A stretch of DNA of 14,938 bases from Paracoccaceae bacterium (GCA_007134405.1 SLKW01000012.1:1-14938), one strand, 5' to 3'; counted from the stretch's first letter, positions 7,487 through 14,789 are shown. Numbers and translations are program-made. The notes: generated by a model from the sequence alone, not told the origin.

Positions 7487-8533
7487 ATGGATTCGCATCT
7501 GCATGACACACTGAACTTCGACGCGCTGATTACCGCCCTGCCCGAGCCTGTCCTGCTTGTCGCGCGGGACGGGCGGGTCTGGTCGGCGAACCAGGCGGCT
7601 GTCGAATTGCTGGGCGCGCAGATCCGCGGCGCGCAGATCCGGGCGCATCTGCGCCAGCCCGAAGTGGCCGCGATGCTCGACCGCGCGCTGGCGGGCAGCG
7701 AGAACGCAACCGCCTCCTTCGTCACCTCGTCGGCGAGCGCCGAAACCGTCTGGCAGGTGACCGCCCGGCCGATGGGAGCCGACACGCTGGTCCTGAGCCT
7801 GCACGACATCTCGCACCGCGAGGCGGCGGAAGCACAGCGGCGCGAATTCGTGGCCAATGTCAGCCACGAGTTGCGTTCTCCCCTGACGGTCCTTGCCGGC
7901 TTCATCGAAACGCTGCAGGGATCGGCGGCGCAGGATCCCGCCGCGCGGCAGGAATTCCTGTCGATCATGGCGCGCGAGGCCGAGCGGATGACGGGCCTCG
8001 TGTCGGACCTGCTGTCATTGTCGCGGGTCGAGGGCGCCGAAAAGATCCGCCCGCGCACGCCGGTCGCCATCGACATGGTGCTGCGGGCCACGCTGGCCGC
8101 CCTGCGCCCGCAGATCGAGAGCGCCGGTATCGAGGTGACCCTGACGCTGCCCGAAGACCTGCCCGAGGTGCCGGGCGATTACGACCAACTTGTGCAAGTC
8201 TATCACAACCTGCTCGAAAATGCGTTGAAATACGGCGCCAACGGCGGGCGGATCAAAATCGCGGCCTCGACGGTTCCGGCGGTGCCGGGTTTCGAAGGGC
8301 CGGTGTTGCGCATCGACGTCACCGATTATGGCGAGGGGATCGATCCGATCCACATCCCGCGCCTGACGGAACGCTTCTACCGCGTTGACCGCGCCCGCTC
8401 GCGCGATCAGGGCGGCACGGGGCTGGGGCTGGCCATCGTCAAGCATATCCTCAACCGCCATCGTGGGCGGCTATGCATTCGCAGCGCGCCAGGCGAGGGC
8501 GCGACTTTTTCAACGCTGTTGCCCACGGGTTAG
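7487..8533 (+). CDS. phoR: PhoR-type sensor histidine kinase lacking membrane helices
   Basis: The sensor kinase of the phosphate regulon, which phosphorylates PhoB when phosphate import is low. In 348 residues I see an N-terminal PAS-like domain (about 10-105, with EPVLLVARDGRVWSANQAA), the dimerisation/phosphoacceptor motif VSHELRSPLT with His127, the N-box LLENALKYG, G1 DYGEGI (from 280) and G2 GGTGLGLAI (from 309). No hydrophobic segment long enough to cross a membrane precedes the PAS domain, unlike PhoR of enterobacteria. The kinase is therefore probably soluble or reaches the transporter through PhoU/PstB (inference). ATG 7487 is used because it is the first in frame after pstB; GGGAGG lies 14 bases upstream. 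A 15-bp tandem duplication (7613-7642) repeats residues GAQIR. Operon position and partners support PhoR over other kinases. Confidence 0.9.
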   Translation: MDSHLHDTLNFDALITALPEPVLLVARDGRVWSANQAAVELLGAQIRGAQIRAHLRQPEVAAMLDRALAGSENATASFVTSSASAETVWQVTARPMGADTLVLSLHDISHREAAEAQRREFVANVSHELRSPLTVLAGFIETLQGSAAQDPAARQEFLSIMAREAERMTGLVSDLLSLSRVEGAEKIRPRTPVAIDMVLRATLAALRPQIESAGIEVTLTLPEDLPEVPGDYDQLVQVYHNLLENALKYGANGGRIKIAASTVPAVPGFEGPVLRIDVTDYGEGIDPIHIPRLTERFYRVDRARSRDQGGTGLGLAIVKHILNRHRGRLCIRSAPGEGATFSTLLPTG

Positions 8534-8537
8534 GCGC

Positions 8538-8555
8538 CTGTCACCTTACTGTCAC
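8538..8555 (+). promoter_or_regulatory. Internal Pho box before phoU-phoB
   Basis: CTGTCACCTTACTGTCAC consists of two exact CTGTCAC heptamers with 11-bp spacing, an excellent PhoB site. It begins 5 bases after the phoR stop and ends 39 bases before the phoU start. A plausible -10 is around GCTAGT (8564-8569). It should give an extra PhoB-activated transcript of phoU and phoB, that is, positive autoregulation. Confidence 0.9.
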
Positions 8556-8594
8556 ATCCCGGCGCTAGTGGTGTCGGAAAGGGAAGAGAGCCGC

Positions 8595-9305
8595 ATGAAC
8601 AAGCCGCATACCAACACCGCCTTCGACCGCGACCTCGATGCCATCCGGCTCAACGTGCTGGCGATGGGCGGCCATGTCGAGGAGGCGATCCTGCGCGCCG
8701 CCCGCGCGCTCGAAAGCCGTGACGAGGACCTCGCCGCCGAGGTCGTGCGCGGCGACAAGGTCATCGACGCCGCCGAGGAAGAGATCAACCACCAGGTCGT
8801 GCGGCTTCTGGCCTTGCGGCAGCCGCAGGCGGACGATCTGCGCGCCGCCGTCGCGGTGATGAAGATGGCGGGCGATCTGGAGCGGCTGGGCGACTATGCC
8901 AAGAACATGGCCAAGCGGGTGCCCGTGCTGATCGCGAGCCCGGTGATCGAGGGCGCGGCGGGTGCGCTGAGGCGCCAGGCGCGGCTTGTGGGTCAGATGC
9001 TCAAGGACATGCTGGATGCCTTCGCGCGGATGGATGCCGCACTTGCCCGCAACGTCGTGACCCGCGATGTCGAGGTCGACGACATGACCAACGCGCTGTT
9101 TCGGGAGTTCATCACCCATATGATGGAAGACCCGCGCAATATCACGCCCTGCCTGCACTACATCTTCATTGCCAAGAACATCGAACGGATGGGGGATCTG
9201 GTGACACACGGCGCCGAGCATGTGATCTTCGTCGCCGAGGGCACACCGGCCGGGCCGCGCATCAAGGGCCATTCGACCTCGACCATCGCCATGCCCGAGA
9301 GTTGA
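8595..9305 (+). CDS. phoU: PhoU, phosphate signalling regulator
   Basis: PhoU is a cytoplasmic helical protein that connects the Pst transporter with PhoR, keeping the Pho regulon off and limiting uptake when phosphate is plentiful. The 236-residue product is all helical with the usual twofold repeat. The two metal-binding motifs are visible as DLERLGDYAKNM in the first half and NIERMGDLVTHGAE in the second. The length is typical. The frame is open further upstream (to 8385), but that part overlaps phoR and the Pho box. ATG 8595, with AAAGGGAAGAGAG just before it, is clearly the right start. It has its own Pho box upstream and is followed by phoB after only 3 bases. The C-terminal tail (GHSTSTIAMPES) is not part of the family core. 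Identification is secure. Confidence 0.95.
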   Translation: MNKPHTNTAFDRDLDAIRLNVLAMGGHVEEAILRAARALESRDEDLAAEVVRGDKVIDAAEEEINHQVVRLLALRQPQADDLRAAVAVMKMAGDLERLGDYAKNMAKRVPVLIASPVIEGAAGALRRQARLVGQMLKDMLDAFARMDAALARNVVTRDVEVDDMTNALFREFITHMMEDPRNITPCLHYIFIAKNIERMGDLVTHGAEHVIFVAEGTPAGPRIKGHSTSTIAMPES

Positions 9306-9308
9306 TGC

Positions 9309-10001
9309 ATGAACACCACCGACAAGCCCCTGGTTCTGGTCGTCGATGACGAACCGGCGCAGCGCGCGCTGCTCAGCTACAACCTCAAGGCCGCGGGCTT
9401 CCGGGTCAGCACTGCGAATGACGGCGAGGAAGCGATGCTGGCGATCGCCGAGGATACGCCCGATGTGATCCTGCTGGACTGGATGCTGCCGCGGCTCTCG
9501 GGGCTCGAAGCCTGCCGGCAGATCAAGGCCAGCGCCGGCGGGCGGCAATCGGCGGTCATCATGGTCTCGGCCCGATCCGAGGAGGCCGACCGCGTGCGCG
9601 GGCTGGAAACCGGCGCCGACGATTACATCGTGAAGCCCTATTCGGTCGCCGAACTGATCGCGCGGGTGAAGGCCAATCTGCGCCGGGTCCGCCCGGCGGC
9701 GGCGGGGGCGGTGCTGGAAGCGGGCGATATACGGCTCGACACCGAGAGTTACCGGGTCACGCGCGCGGGCGAGGCGCTGCACCTGGGGCCGACCGAGTTT
9801 CGCCTGCTTGCCGCGCTGATGGAGCGGCAGGGTAAGGTCTGGACGCGCGAGGCGCTGCTGGACCGGGTCTGGGGACGCGACATATACATCGATACGCGCA
9901 CGGTGGACGTTCATGTCGGCCGGCTCCGCAAGGCGCTCTGCACGCATGGCGGGGCCGATCCGATCCGGACCGTGCGCGGCGCCGGCTACGCGATGGATTG
10001 A
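9309..10001 (+). CDS. phoB: PhoB, phosphate regulon response regulator
   Basis: The transcription factor activated by PhoR; in its phosphorylated form it binds Pho boxes such as those at 1081 and 8538. The 230-residue product is an OmpR/PhoB-type regulator. The receiver domain has the acidic pair D13-D14, phosphoacceptor D57 in LLDWMLP, the switch residue S87 in MVSAR and K109 in KPY. A winged-helix DNA-binding domain (about 128-230) includes LGPTEFRLL, the recognition helix DTRTVDVHVGRLRKAL and RTVRGAGYA. The length equals that of classical PhoB. ATG 9309 lies 3 bases after phoU, so the two genes are translationally close. An alternative ATG at 9305 is out of frame. The start of the DNA-binding domain and the GAGYA end match PhoB closely. 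Identification is secure. Confidence 0.95.
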   Translation: MNTTDKPLVLVVDDEPAQRALLSYNLKAAGFRVSTANDGEEAMLAIAEDTPDVILLDWMLPRLSGLEACRQIKASAGGRQSAVIMVSARSEEADRVRGLETGADDYIVKPYSVAELIARVKANLRRVRPAAAGAVLEAGDIRLDTESYRVTRAGEALHLGPTEFRLLAALMERQGKVWTREALLDRVWGRDIYIDTRTVDVHVGRLRKALCTHGGADPIRTVRGAGYAMD

Positions 10002-10060
10002 CCTACGCGGCACGCCACAAATCCGTCCCGAAGACTTTCAGGATTCAACACCCCGCCAAG

Positions 10061-10078
10061 GCGTCCGCATGCGGACGC
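10061..10078 (+). terminator. Possible weak terminator hairpin after phoB
   Basis: The perfect palindrome GCGTCCGCATGCGGACGC lies 60 bases after the phoB stop and could form a 7-bp stem with a CATG loop, extended by AG/TT at the foot (10059-10080). Only two T residues follow, so termination would be weak. It could equally be a dimer protein-binding site. Confidence 0.4.
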
Positions 10079-10265
10079 TTGCTCAAGCATCTGTTTCAAA
10101 ACGATCATTTCGGAAAATTAACCGCAGCGAAACTTCTTCGCCGCGCCCTATTCAATTGCGTCATTTCAGTGGGCGATGCGAGCCTCCGGTCTTGACCTTC
10201 CACCGGCAGGAGGCCCCATCGTGATCAGGCAGCCAAGCCTGCCAAGAAAGATTGGGGAGGACAGA

Positions 10266-10691
10266 ATGCCGAAAACCGGAAACGCCTTTGCAACTGCAGC
10301 GCTCGTCGCGCTCCTCGCGGCCGGCGGATGGAGCGCCGCTGCGCTGGCAAGTTCCCACGGGCACGATCACGGTGATGGTCATGGTCACGGTGACGGTCAT
10401 GCCCACGGCGCACAGAGCGAAGTGCCCGAGGACGCCAGCCCGTCAACCCGCGCCTTCATGGAGGCGAGCGCCCGCATGCACGCAGAGATGGATATCGACT
10501 ATACCGGCGATGCCGATGTCGATTTCGCTCGCGGCATGATCCCCCATCACGAAGGCGCCATCGCCATGGCCGAGATCGTGCTGGAACATGGCGAGGACGC
10601 GGAGATCCGCGCTCTGGCCGAGGAAATCATCGCCGCGCAGGAGGCCGAGATCTCCTTCCTGCGCGACTGGCTGAGCGCGCGCGGATACTGA
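10266..10691 (+). CDS. Secreted His-rich DUF305 protein
   Basis: A small exported protein of 141 residues. A Sec signal peptide (about 1-28) is followed by a histidine cluster at 31-47 with seven His in [19 protein letters not shown]. After it comes the DUF305 (ferritin-like, four-helix) core with its signature [19 protein letters not shown] (84-102); the core ends WLSARGY. DUF305 proteins are often found with copper or other metal functions, and the His tract would bind Cu, Zn or Ni. The exact role is unknown. ATG 10266 is supported by a strong GGGGAGG (10254-10260) 5 bases away, and by the signal peptide. The gene stands alone, 264 bp after phoB, convergent with the nucleotidase. The His tract is encoded by an imperfect 18-bp duplication (10368-10403). 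Family call is secure; function is not. Confidence 0.9.
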   Translation: MPKTGNAFATAALVALLAAGGWSAAALASSHGHDHGDGHGHGDGHAHGAQSEVPEDASPSTRAFMEASARMHAEMDIDYTGDADVDFARGMIPHHEGAIAMAEIVLEHGEDAEIRALAEEIIAAQEAEISFLRDWLSARGY

Positions 10692-10701
10692 GGCCCGCCG
10701 C

Positions 10702-10728
10702 GCCCCCCTGGGCCGTAGCCTGAGGGGC
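10702..10728. terminator. Imperfect hairpin between convergent genes
   Basis: GCCCC at 10702-10706 pairs with GGGGC at 10724-10728, with an inner GGC-CGTA-GCC stem and a bulge. It sits in the 36 bp between the DUF305 gene and the minus-strand nucleotidase, and its right edge touches the nucleotidase stop. No T-run is present on either side, so terminator function is only a possibility. Confidence 0.3.
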
Positions 10729-12395
10729 TATTGCCGAATCCGCCCCTCGATTTCGGGGGTGTAGGGCGCGTTGGCAGCCAGGTATTCGGCCAGCGCGTCG
10801 GCCATGTCGATGGCCGTGTCGTAGACCTGCTGCCCGTCGCTTTCGAGCATCGCGTAGCCATCACCGCCGCGGCCCATGAAGTTGTTGGTGACGATACCGT
10901 AAAGCGCGTCGTCATCGATGCGCGCCCAGCCGTCGTCGGTTGCCACCTCGACCTCGGACACGCGCCCCTCGTCGGGCGCGACCGAGGTGTCGAGCCGGAA
11001 ACGCATGCCGGCGATCTGCGGGAAGCGCCCGGCGCCGTCCTCGATCCCGTTCACGCCGTGTTCGAGCGCCGCGACCAGGGTGGCGCCGGAGACCAGCATC
11101 GTGACAAGCGTGTTCTGGAAGGGCAGCACCGTCAGCACGTCGCCCACCGTCACCATCCCGGCTTCGAGCGAGGCGCGCAGCCCACCGCCATTGGTCAGCG
11201 CGATGGTCACCGTCGGATCGCCCACCCGCTTGAGCATGGCATTCGCCACGGCGTTGCCCATCTCGCATTCCATCGACCGGCAGCTTTCGCGGCTGCCATC
11301 GATGGGCGCGGCGATCTCGGCGATCTCGGTGCGCTTGAGATCCTCGATGGGGCCGGCGAGTGCCGCGACGCGGTCGGCGACATCCTCGGCCTCGGCGAAG
11401 CTGGCGTCGAGAAGGACGGTGTCGCCCTCGGCCGAGATCACGGTGCCCTCATCGTCGAATTCCAGCGCCAGGTCGCCGAGGTAGCGCGAGAAGGCGTAGG
11501 CCTGAACGATCGGCACGGGCCGGCCATCCGGCGCCTCGACCAGGGTTGCATAGGACGGGGTGCCCGCGACCGTGTTCGACAGAAGCGTGTGGCTGTGCCC
11601 GCCGATGATCAGCGACAGCCCCTCGACCTCGGCCGCGATCTGCTGGTCGCGCACGAAACCCACATGCGACAGCAGGATGATCCTGTGCACCCCGTCGTCC
11701 TTCAGCCGCGCGACCGCCTCGGTCAGATGCGCGATCTCGTCCTCGAAGGTGACCGGGCCGGGCGAGGACAGGAAAACCGTGTCGGGGGTGGTGATGCCCA
11801 GCACACCCACGCGTTCGTCGCCGGCTTCCAGGATCAGGTGATCCTGCACCAGCGGGTAAAGCGCGTGCTCCTCGGGCACGATGACGTTACCGGCGACGAT
11901 GGGAAACTCGGCCTCGGCCAGCATCTCAGCCAGCGCGTCGGGACCGTTGTTGAATTCGTGATTGCCCAGTGTCATCGCATCGAAGCCGATCATGTTCATG
12001 ATCTCGATCTCGGCCTTGCCGCGATAGGTGGTGTAGAAAAGCGTGCCCTGGCTCTGGTCGCCGGCATCGAAGGTCAGGACCGGCGTGCCGGCCTCGTCGA
12101 GTTCCGCGCGCCGGTCGCGGATCGCCTGCGCCAGTCGTGCCGCGCCGCCGAAGCAGTTGCCTTCCTCGGAGGCGGTCGGCGAACAGGTCGCATCCGAGCC
12201 CGAGATTTCCTCGAGCCGGCTGTGCATATCGTTGATATGCAGCACATGCAGTCTGGAACCGCTGCCCGCGCGGGCCGAACGCAGGCTGAAGACACCGGCG
12301 CCGGTAACCAGCATCGTCGAGCCGGCGATCTGCAGGAAGCGGCGGCGGCTGGGCGCCGGTCCGGGCTGCCGGGCGGCGGTTGGAAAACGGTGCAT
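10728..12395 (-). CDS. Tat-exported 5'-nucleotidase / UshA-family phosphoesterase
   Basis: A periplasmic metallophosphoesterase of the UshA/NT5E family (555 residues) that removes phosphate from nucleotides or related esters. The N-terminus has a twin-arginine signal, SRRRFLQ (16-22), a hydrophobic stretch and probable cleavage near SARA/GS (about 43), so it is exported folded. Metal-site motifs follow in order: NDMH (D56, H58), FDAGDQSQG, LGNHEFNNG, LSHVG and GGHSH. The C-terminal substrate domain shows NGGGLRASLEAG, TVGDVLTVLPFQNTLV and FMGRGGDGYAML. The frame stays open far upstream across ribB, but ATG at 12395 has AGGAGAG just before it and the correct signal peptide, so I start there. 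It lies opposite to the riboflavin operon and next to the pho locus; phosphate scavenging is a reasonable role, though a true Pho box is not seen. The exact substrate cannot be told. Confidence 0.9.
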   Translation of the reverse strand: MHRFPTAARQPGPAPSRRRFLQIAGSTMLVTGAGVFSLRSARAGSGSRLHVLHINDMHSRLEEISGSDATCSPTASEEGNCFGGAARLAQAIRDRRAELDEAGTPVLTFDAGDQSQGTLFYTTYRGKAEIEIMNMIGFDAMTLGNHEFNNGPDALAEMLAEAEFPIVAGNVIVPEEHALYPLVQDHLILEAGDERVGVLGITTPDTVFLSSPGPVTFEDEIAHLTEAVARLKDDGVHRIILLSHVGFVRDQQIAAEVEGLSLIIGGHSHTLLSNTVAGTPSYATLVEAPDGRPVPIVQAYAFSRYLGDLALEFDDEGTVISAEGDTVLLDASFAEAEDVADRVAALAGPIEDLKRTEIAEIAAPIDGSRESCRSMECEMGNAVANAMLKRVGDPTVTIALTNGGGLRASLEAGMVTVGDVLTVLPFQNTLVTMLVSGATLVAALEHGVNGIEDGAGRFPQIAGMRFRLDTSVAPDEGRVSEVEVATDDGWARIDDDALYGIVTNNFMGRGGDGYAMLESDGQQVYDTAIDMADALAEYLAANAPYTPEIEGRIRQ

Positions 12396-12463
12396 CTCTC
12401 TCTCCTGTTGGCGGTAGGCGGGCGGTGGCGGGGTTGGCCGCAAGATGAGTTGGCCACGAAAAC

Positions 12464-12481
12464 GCGACGGGCCGATGACGG
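12464..12481 (-). promoter_or_regulatory. Weak Pho-box-like site before the nucleotidase gene
   Basis: On the minus strand this reads CCGTCATCGGCCCGTCGC: two heptamers 11 bp apart that match the Pho box at 11 of 14 positions, ending 68 bp before the nucleotidase start. The match is much poorer than the two clear boxes in the window, and about one such match is expected by chance in a window this size. Support comes only from the gene's likely role. Confidence 0.25.
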
Positions 12482-12589
12482 TCGCCTCGCCCCTCGATGC
12501 TAGCGCCGGGATGCGCGGCCGCTCAAGCGCGATCTGCATCCCGGCCCCCGCATCTGCGCAAAGGCGCGCACCCGCCCTGCTCTGACGCA

Positions 12590-12605
12590 GGGCCGGCGCC
12601 GGCCC
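12590..12605. other. 16-bp GC palindrome upstream of ribB
   Basis: GGGCCGGCGCCGGCCC is a perfect palindrome 60 bp before the ribB start in the 270-bp divergent region between the nucleotidase and ribB. It has no T-run. It could be an operator or a chance product of high GC. The rest of this region shows no FMN riboswitch motif and no clear promoter; the stretch CTTGCGCTATCTGACC just before the ribosome site is a candidate promoter part. Confidence 0.35.
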
Positions 12606-12665
12606 GCCCCCTTCCCCCGCCTTTCCCCTTGCGCTATCTGACCGGCAAGAACGAAAGGGAATCCC

Positions 12666-13784
12666 ATGAGCTTCGAGACGCCCGGCCCGGTCGAGGAAAA
12701 CTGGCGCGACGCGATCTCGTCGATCGACGAGATCATCGACGATGCGCGCAACGGCCGGATGTTCATCCTCGTCGATCACGAGGATCGCGAGAACGAGGGC
12801 GATCTGGTCATCCCGGCGCAGATGTGCACGCCCGAGGCGATCAACTTCATGGCCACCTACGGACGCGGTCTGATCTGCCTGACGCTGCCCGGCCATCGCA
12901 TCGACGCGCTGGGGCTGCCGCTTATGTCGACCAAGAACGCCTCGCGCCACGAGACCGCCTTCACCGTCTCGATCGAGGCGCGCGAGGGGGTGACGACGGG
13001 GATTTCGGCCTATGACCGGGCGCGGACCGTCGCGGTGGCCATCGACCCCACGAAAACCGCCGCCGACATCGCCACGCCGGGCCACATCTTCCCGCTGCGC
13101 GCGCGCGATGGCGGCGTTCTGGTCCGCGCCGGCCATACCGAGGCGGCGGTGGACATCTCGCGGCTTGCCGGTCTCAACCCCTCGGGCGTGATCTGCGAGA
13201 TCATGAAGGACGATGGCGAGATGGCGCGGCTGCCGGACCTGGTGGCCTTCGCGCAGAAGCACGGGCTGAAGATCGGCACCATCGCGGACCTGATCGCCTA
13301 TCGCCGGCGCCACGACAATCTGGTGCGGGAAACCGCGACGCGCGAGGTGGAGTCGATTCACGGAGGCAAGTGGCAGATGCGCCTCTTTACCGACCAGACC
13401 CAGGGCGCCGAGCACGTGGTGCTGACCAAGGGTGACCTCTCGATCCCCGAGCCGGTGCTGGTGCGGATGCACGCGCTCGACCCGCTGGAGGACGTGCTGG
13501 GCATCGGCGCGGAACACGCCGGCGACCTGAGCGGCGCGATGAGGGTGATCGCCGGCGAGGGGCGCGGTGTCGTCGTTCTGCTGCGCGATACGGCCATGAA
13601 GGTCGCCAGCGGCGAGGGCCACGCACCGCAGATCCTGCGCCAGTACGGGCTGGGGGCGCAGATCCTGGCCGCGCTGGGGCTGCACGATCTGATCCTGGTG
13701 ACGAATTCCCCGCAACCCAAGGTGGTGGGGCTTGATGCCTACGGCTTGCAGATTGCCGGCACCCGCCCGATCCCGAAGGAGTGA
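12666..13784 (+). CDS. ribB: RibBX: DHBP synthase fused to a degenerate GTP cyclohydrolase II-like domain
   Basis: The N-terminal domain (about 15-210) is 3,4-dihydroxy-2-butanone 4-phosphate synthase, which converts ribulose 5-phosphate to the four-carbon unit used in riboflavin synthesis. The metal/catalytic loop DHEDRENEGD (37-46), the segment GHIFPLRARDGGVL (from 139) and the HTEAAVD motif (H157, E159) are all intact. The C-terminal part (about 215-372) has the fold pattern of GTP cyclohydrolase II, ending YGLGAQIL and VGLDAYGLQI. It contains no cysteine at all, so the three zinc ligands are missing, and the RQEGRGIGL loop is also absent. This is the RibBX variant described in proteobacteria, not an active RibBA. 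The 372-residue length fits. ATG 12666 has AAAGGGAA upstream. It heads an operon with ribH (4-bp gap) and nusB. Confidence 0.93.
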   Translation: MSFETPGPVEENWRDAISSIDEIIDDARNGRMFILVDHEDRENEGDLVIPAQMCTPEAINFMATYGRGLICLTLPGHRIDALGLPLMSTKNASRHETAFTVSIEAREGVTTGISAYDRARTVAVAIDPTKTAADIATPGHIFPLRARDGGVLVRAGHTEAAVDISRLAGLNPSGVICEIMKDDGEMARLPDLVAFAQKHGLKIGTIADLIAYRRRHDNLVRETATREVESIHGGKWQMRLFTDQTQGAEHVVLTKGDLSIPEPVLVRMHALDPLEDVLGIGAEHAGDLSGAMRVIAGEGRGVVVLLRDTAMKVASGEGHAPQILRQYGLGAQILAALGLHDLILVTNSPQPKVVGLDAYGLQIAGTRPIPKE

Positions 13785-13788
13785 GACC

Positions 13789-14331
13789 ATGGCCGGACCC
13801 AGCCATTACAGCCTGCCGTTGCCCGAATTCGACAAGCCGGTGAAGGTGCTGATCGTCGTTGCGCCCTTCTATCGCGACATCGCCGACCAGTTGCTGGCCG
13901 GTGCCCGCGCAACACTCGAGACGGCCGGGGCGAGCCACGAGACGATCGAGGTGCCCGGCGCGCTGGAGGTGCCGACCGCCATCGGCCAGGCGTTTCGCAT
14001 GGCGCATTTCGACGGGTTCGTGGCGCTTGGTTGCGTCATTCGCGGCGAGACCACGCATTACGAGACGGTCTGCAACGACAGCTCGCGCGCGATCACGCTG
14101 CTGGGGCTGCAGGGTGTGTGCATCGGAAACGGCATCCTGACGGTGGAAAACCACGCCCAGGCCGCCATGCGCGCCGATCCGGGCCAGCAGGACAAGGGCG
14201 GCGGCGCGGCGGCGGCGGCGCTGCACCTGATCGCGCTGGGGCGACGCTGGGGCGGCAACCGCCGCGCGGCGGGCTTCCGGTCGAGCGATGACGGGACGAT
14301 CCTACTGGCCGAGGGCGGGAGCGACGCATGA
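13789..14331 (+). CDS. ribH: RibH, lumazine synthase
   Basis: RibH joins the RibB product dihydroxybutanone phosphate with the pyrimidine from the GTP branch to make 6,7-dimethyl-8-ribityllumazine, the direct precursor of riboflavin. The 180-residue product shows EVPGALEVP, the catalytic region LGCVIRGETTHYE with the conserved histidine, and GNGILTVEN followed by KGGGAAAAAL. The C-terminal end (GRRWGGNRRAAGFRSSD and beyond) extends past the usual core. The frame is open from 13732, but ATG 13789 with GAAGGAG (13776-13782) upstream is the better start and follows ribB by 4 bases. Its stop overlaps the nusB start as ATGA (14328-14331), a sign of translational coupling. The gene order ribB-ribH-nusB is common in alphaproteobacteria. 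Identification is secure. Confidence 0.96.
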   Translation: MAGPSHYSLPLPEFDKPVKVLIVVAPFYRDIADQLLAGARATLETAGASHETIEVPGALEVPTAIGQAFRMAHFDGFVALGCVIRGETTHYETVCNDSSRAITLLGLQGVCIGNGILTVENHAQAAMRADPGQQDKGGGAAAAALHLIALGRRWGGNRRAAGFRSSDDGTILLAEGGSDA

Positions 14332-14789
14332 CCGCGACGGGCACCCGCGCGCTGAGGGGGGCGGCGCGCTTTTATGCCGTCCAGGCCCTGTTCCAGATGG
14401 AAAAATCGGGCCAGACGGTCGAGGCGATCCGGCGCGAATTCGAAACCCACCGGATCGGCGCCGAGGCCGAGGGGACGGCCTGGGTCGAAGCGGACATCAC
14501 GCATTTCCGCAAGCTTCTGGACACGGCGGTGAACCTGCAGGCGCGGATCGACCAGATGACCGACCGGGCGCTGGTGGTGAAATGGCCCATCGCCCGGATC
14601 GACCCGACGTTGCGCGCGCTGTTCCGTGCCGCGGGCGCCGAGATGATCGAGACCGACACGCCGCCGCGGGTCGTGATCACCGAATTCGTGCAGATCGCGC
14701 AGGCCTTCTTTCCCGAGGGGCGCGAGCCGAAATTCGTCAATGCCGTGCTGGATCACATGGCCCGCGAGGCGCGACCCGAGGCGTTCTGA
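14328..14789 (+). CDS. nusB: NusB, transcription antitermination factor
   Basis: NusB binds boxA RNA together with ribosomal protein S10 and helps RNA polymerase read through rRNA operons. The 153-residue product is helical, with the N-terminal motif AARFYAVQALFQME, the middle region around ALFRAAGAEMIE and the conserved C-terminal KFVNAVLDHMARE. The length fits the family. The start ATG at 14328 overlaps the ribH stop, so it is probably translated by coupling; no separate strong ribosome site is visible. It is the last gene of the riboflavin operon. A 6-bp hairpin (14791-14805) follows its stop without a T-run, so where the operon ends is unclear. Nothing unusual is seen. Confidence 0.95.
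   Translation: MTATGTRALRGAARFYAVQALFQMEKSGQTVEAIRREFETHRIGAEAEGTAWVEADITHFRKLLDTAVNLQARIDQMTDRALVVKWPIARIDPTLRALFRAAGAEMIETDTPPRVVITEFVQIAQAFFPEGREPKFVNAVLDHMAREARPEAF

Noticed and set aside
8385..8594. Upstream extension of the phoU frame
   Set aside because: It overlaps the end of phoR and the internal Pho box. The residues do not belong to the PhoU family, and ATG 8595 has a good ribosome site.
10091..10108. Possible Pho box before the DUF305 gene
   Set aside because: Only 10 of 14 positions match (CTGTTTC and CGATCAT). Several such matches are expected by chance in a window of this size, and the gene has no obvious phosphate role.
10731..12503. Plus-strand frame of 590 codons opposite the nucleotidase gene
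   Set aside because: The minus strand encodes a clear metallophosphoesterase with all motifs; the plus frame has no recognisable domain and is a GC-driven shadow.
12396..13790. Upstream extension of the nucleotidase frame to 13790
   Set aside because: It would lie antisense to the whole ribB gene. The ATG at 12395 has a ribosome site and begins a proper Tat signal peptide.
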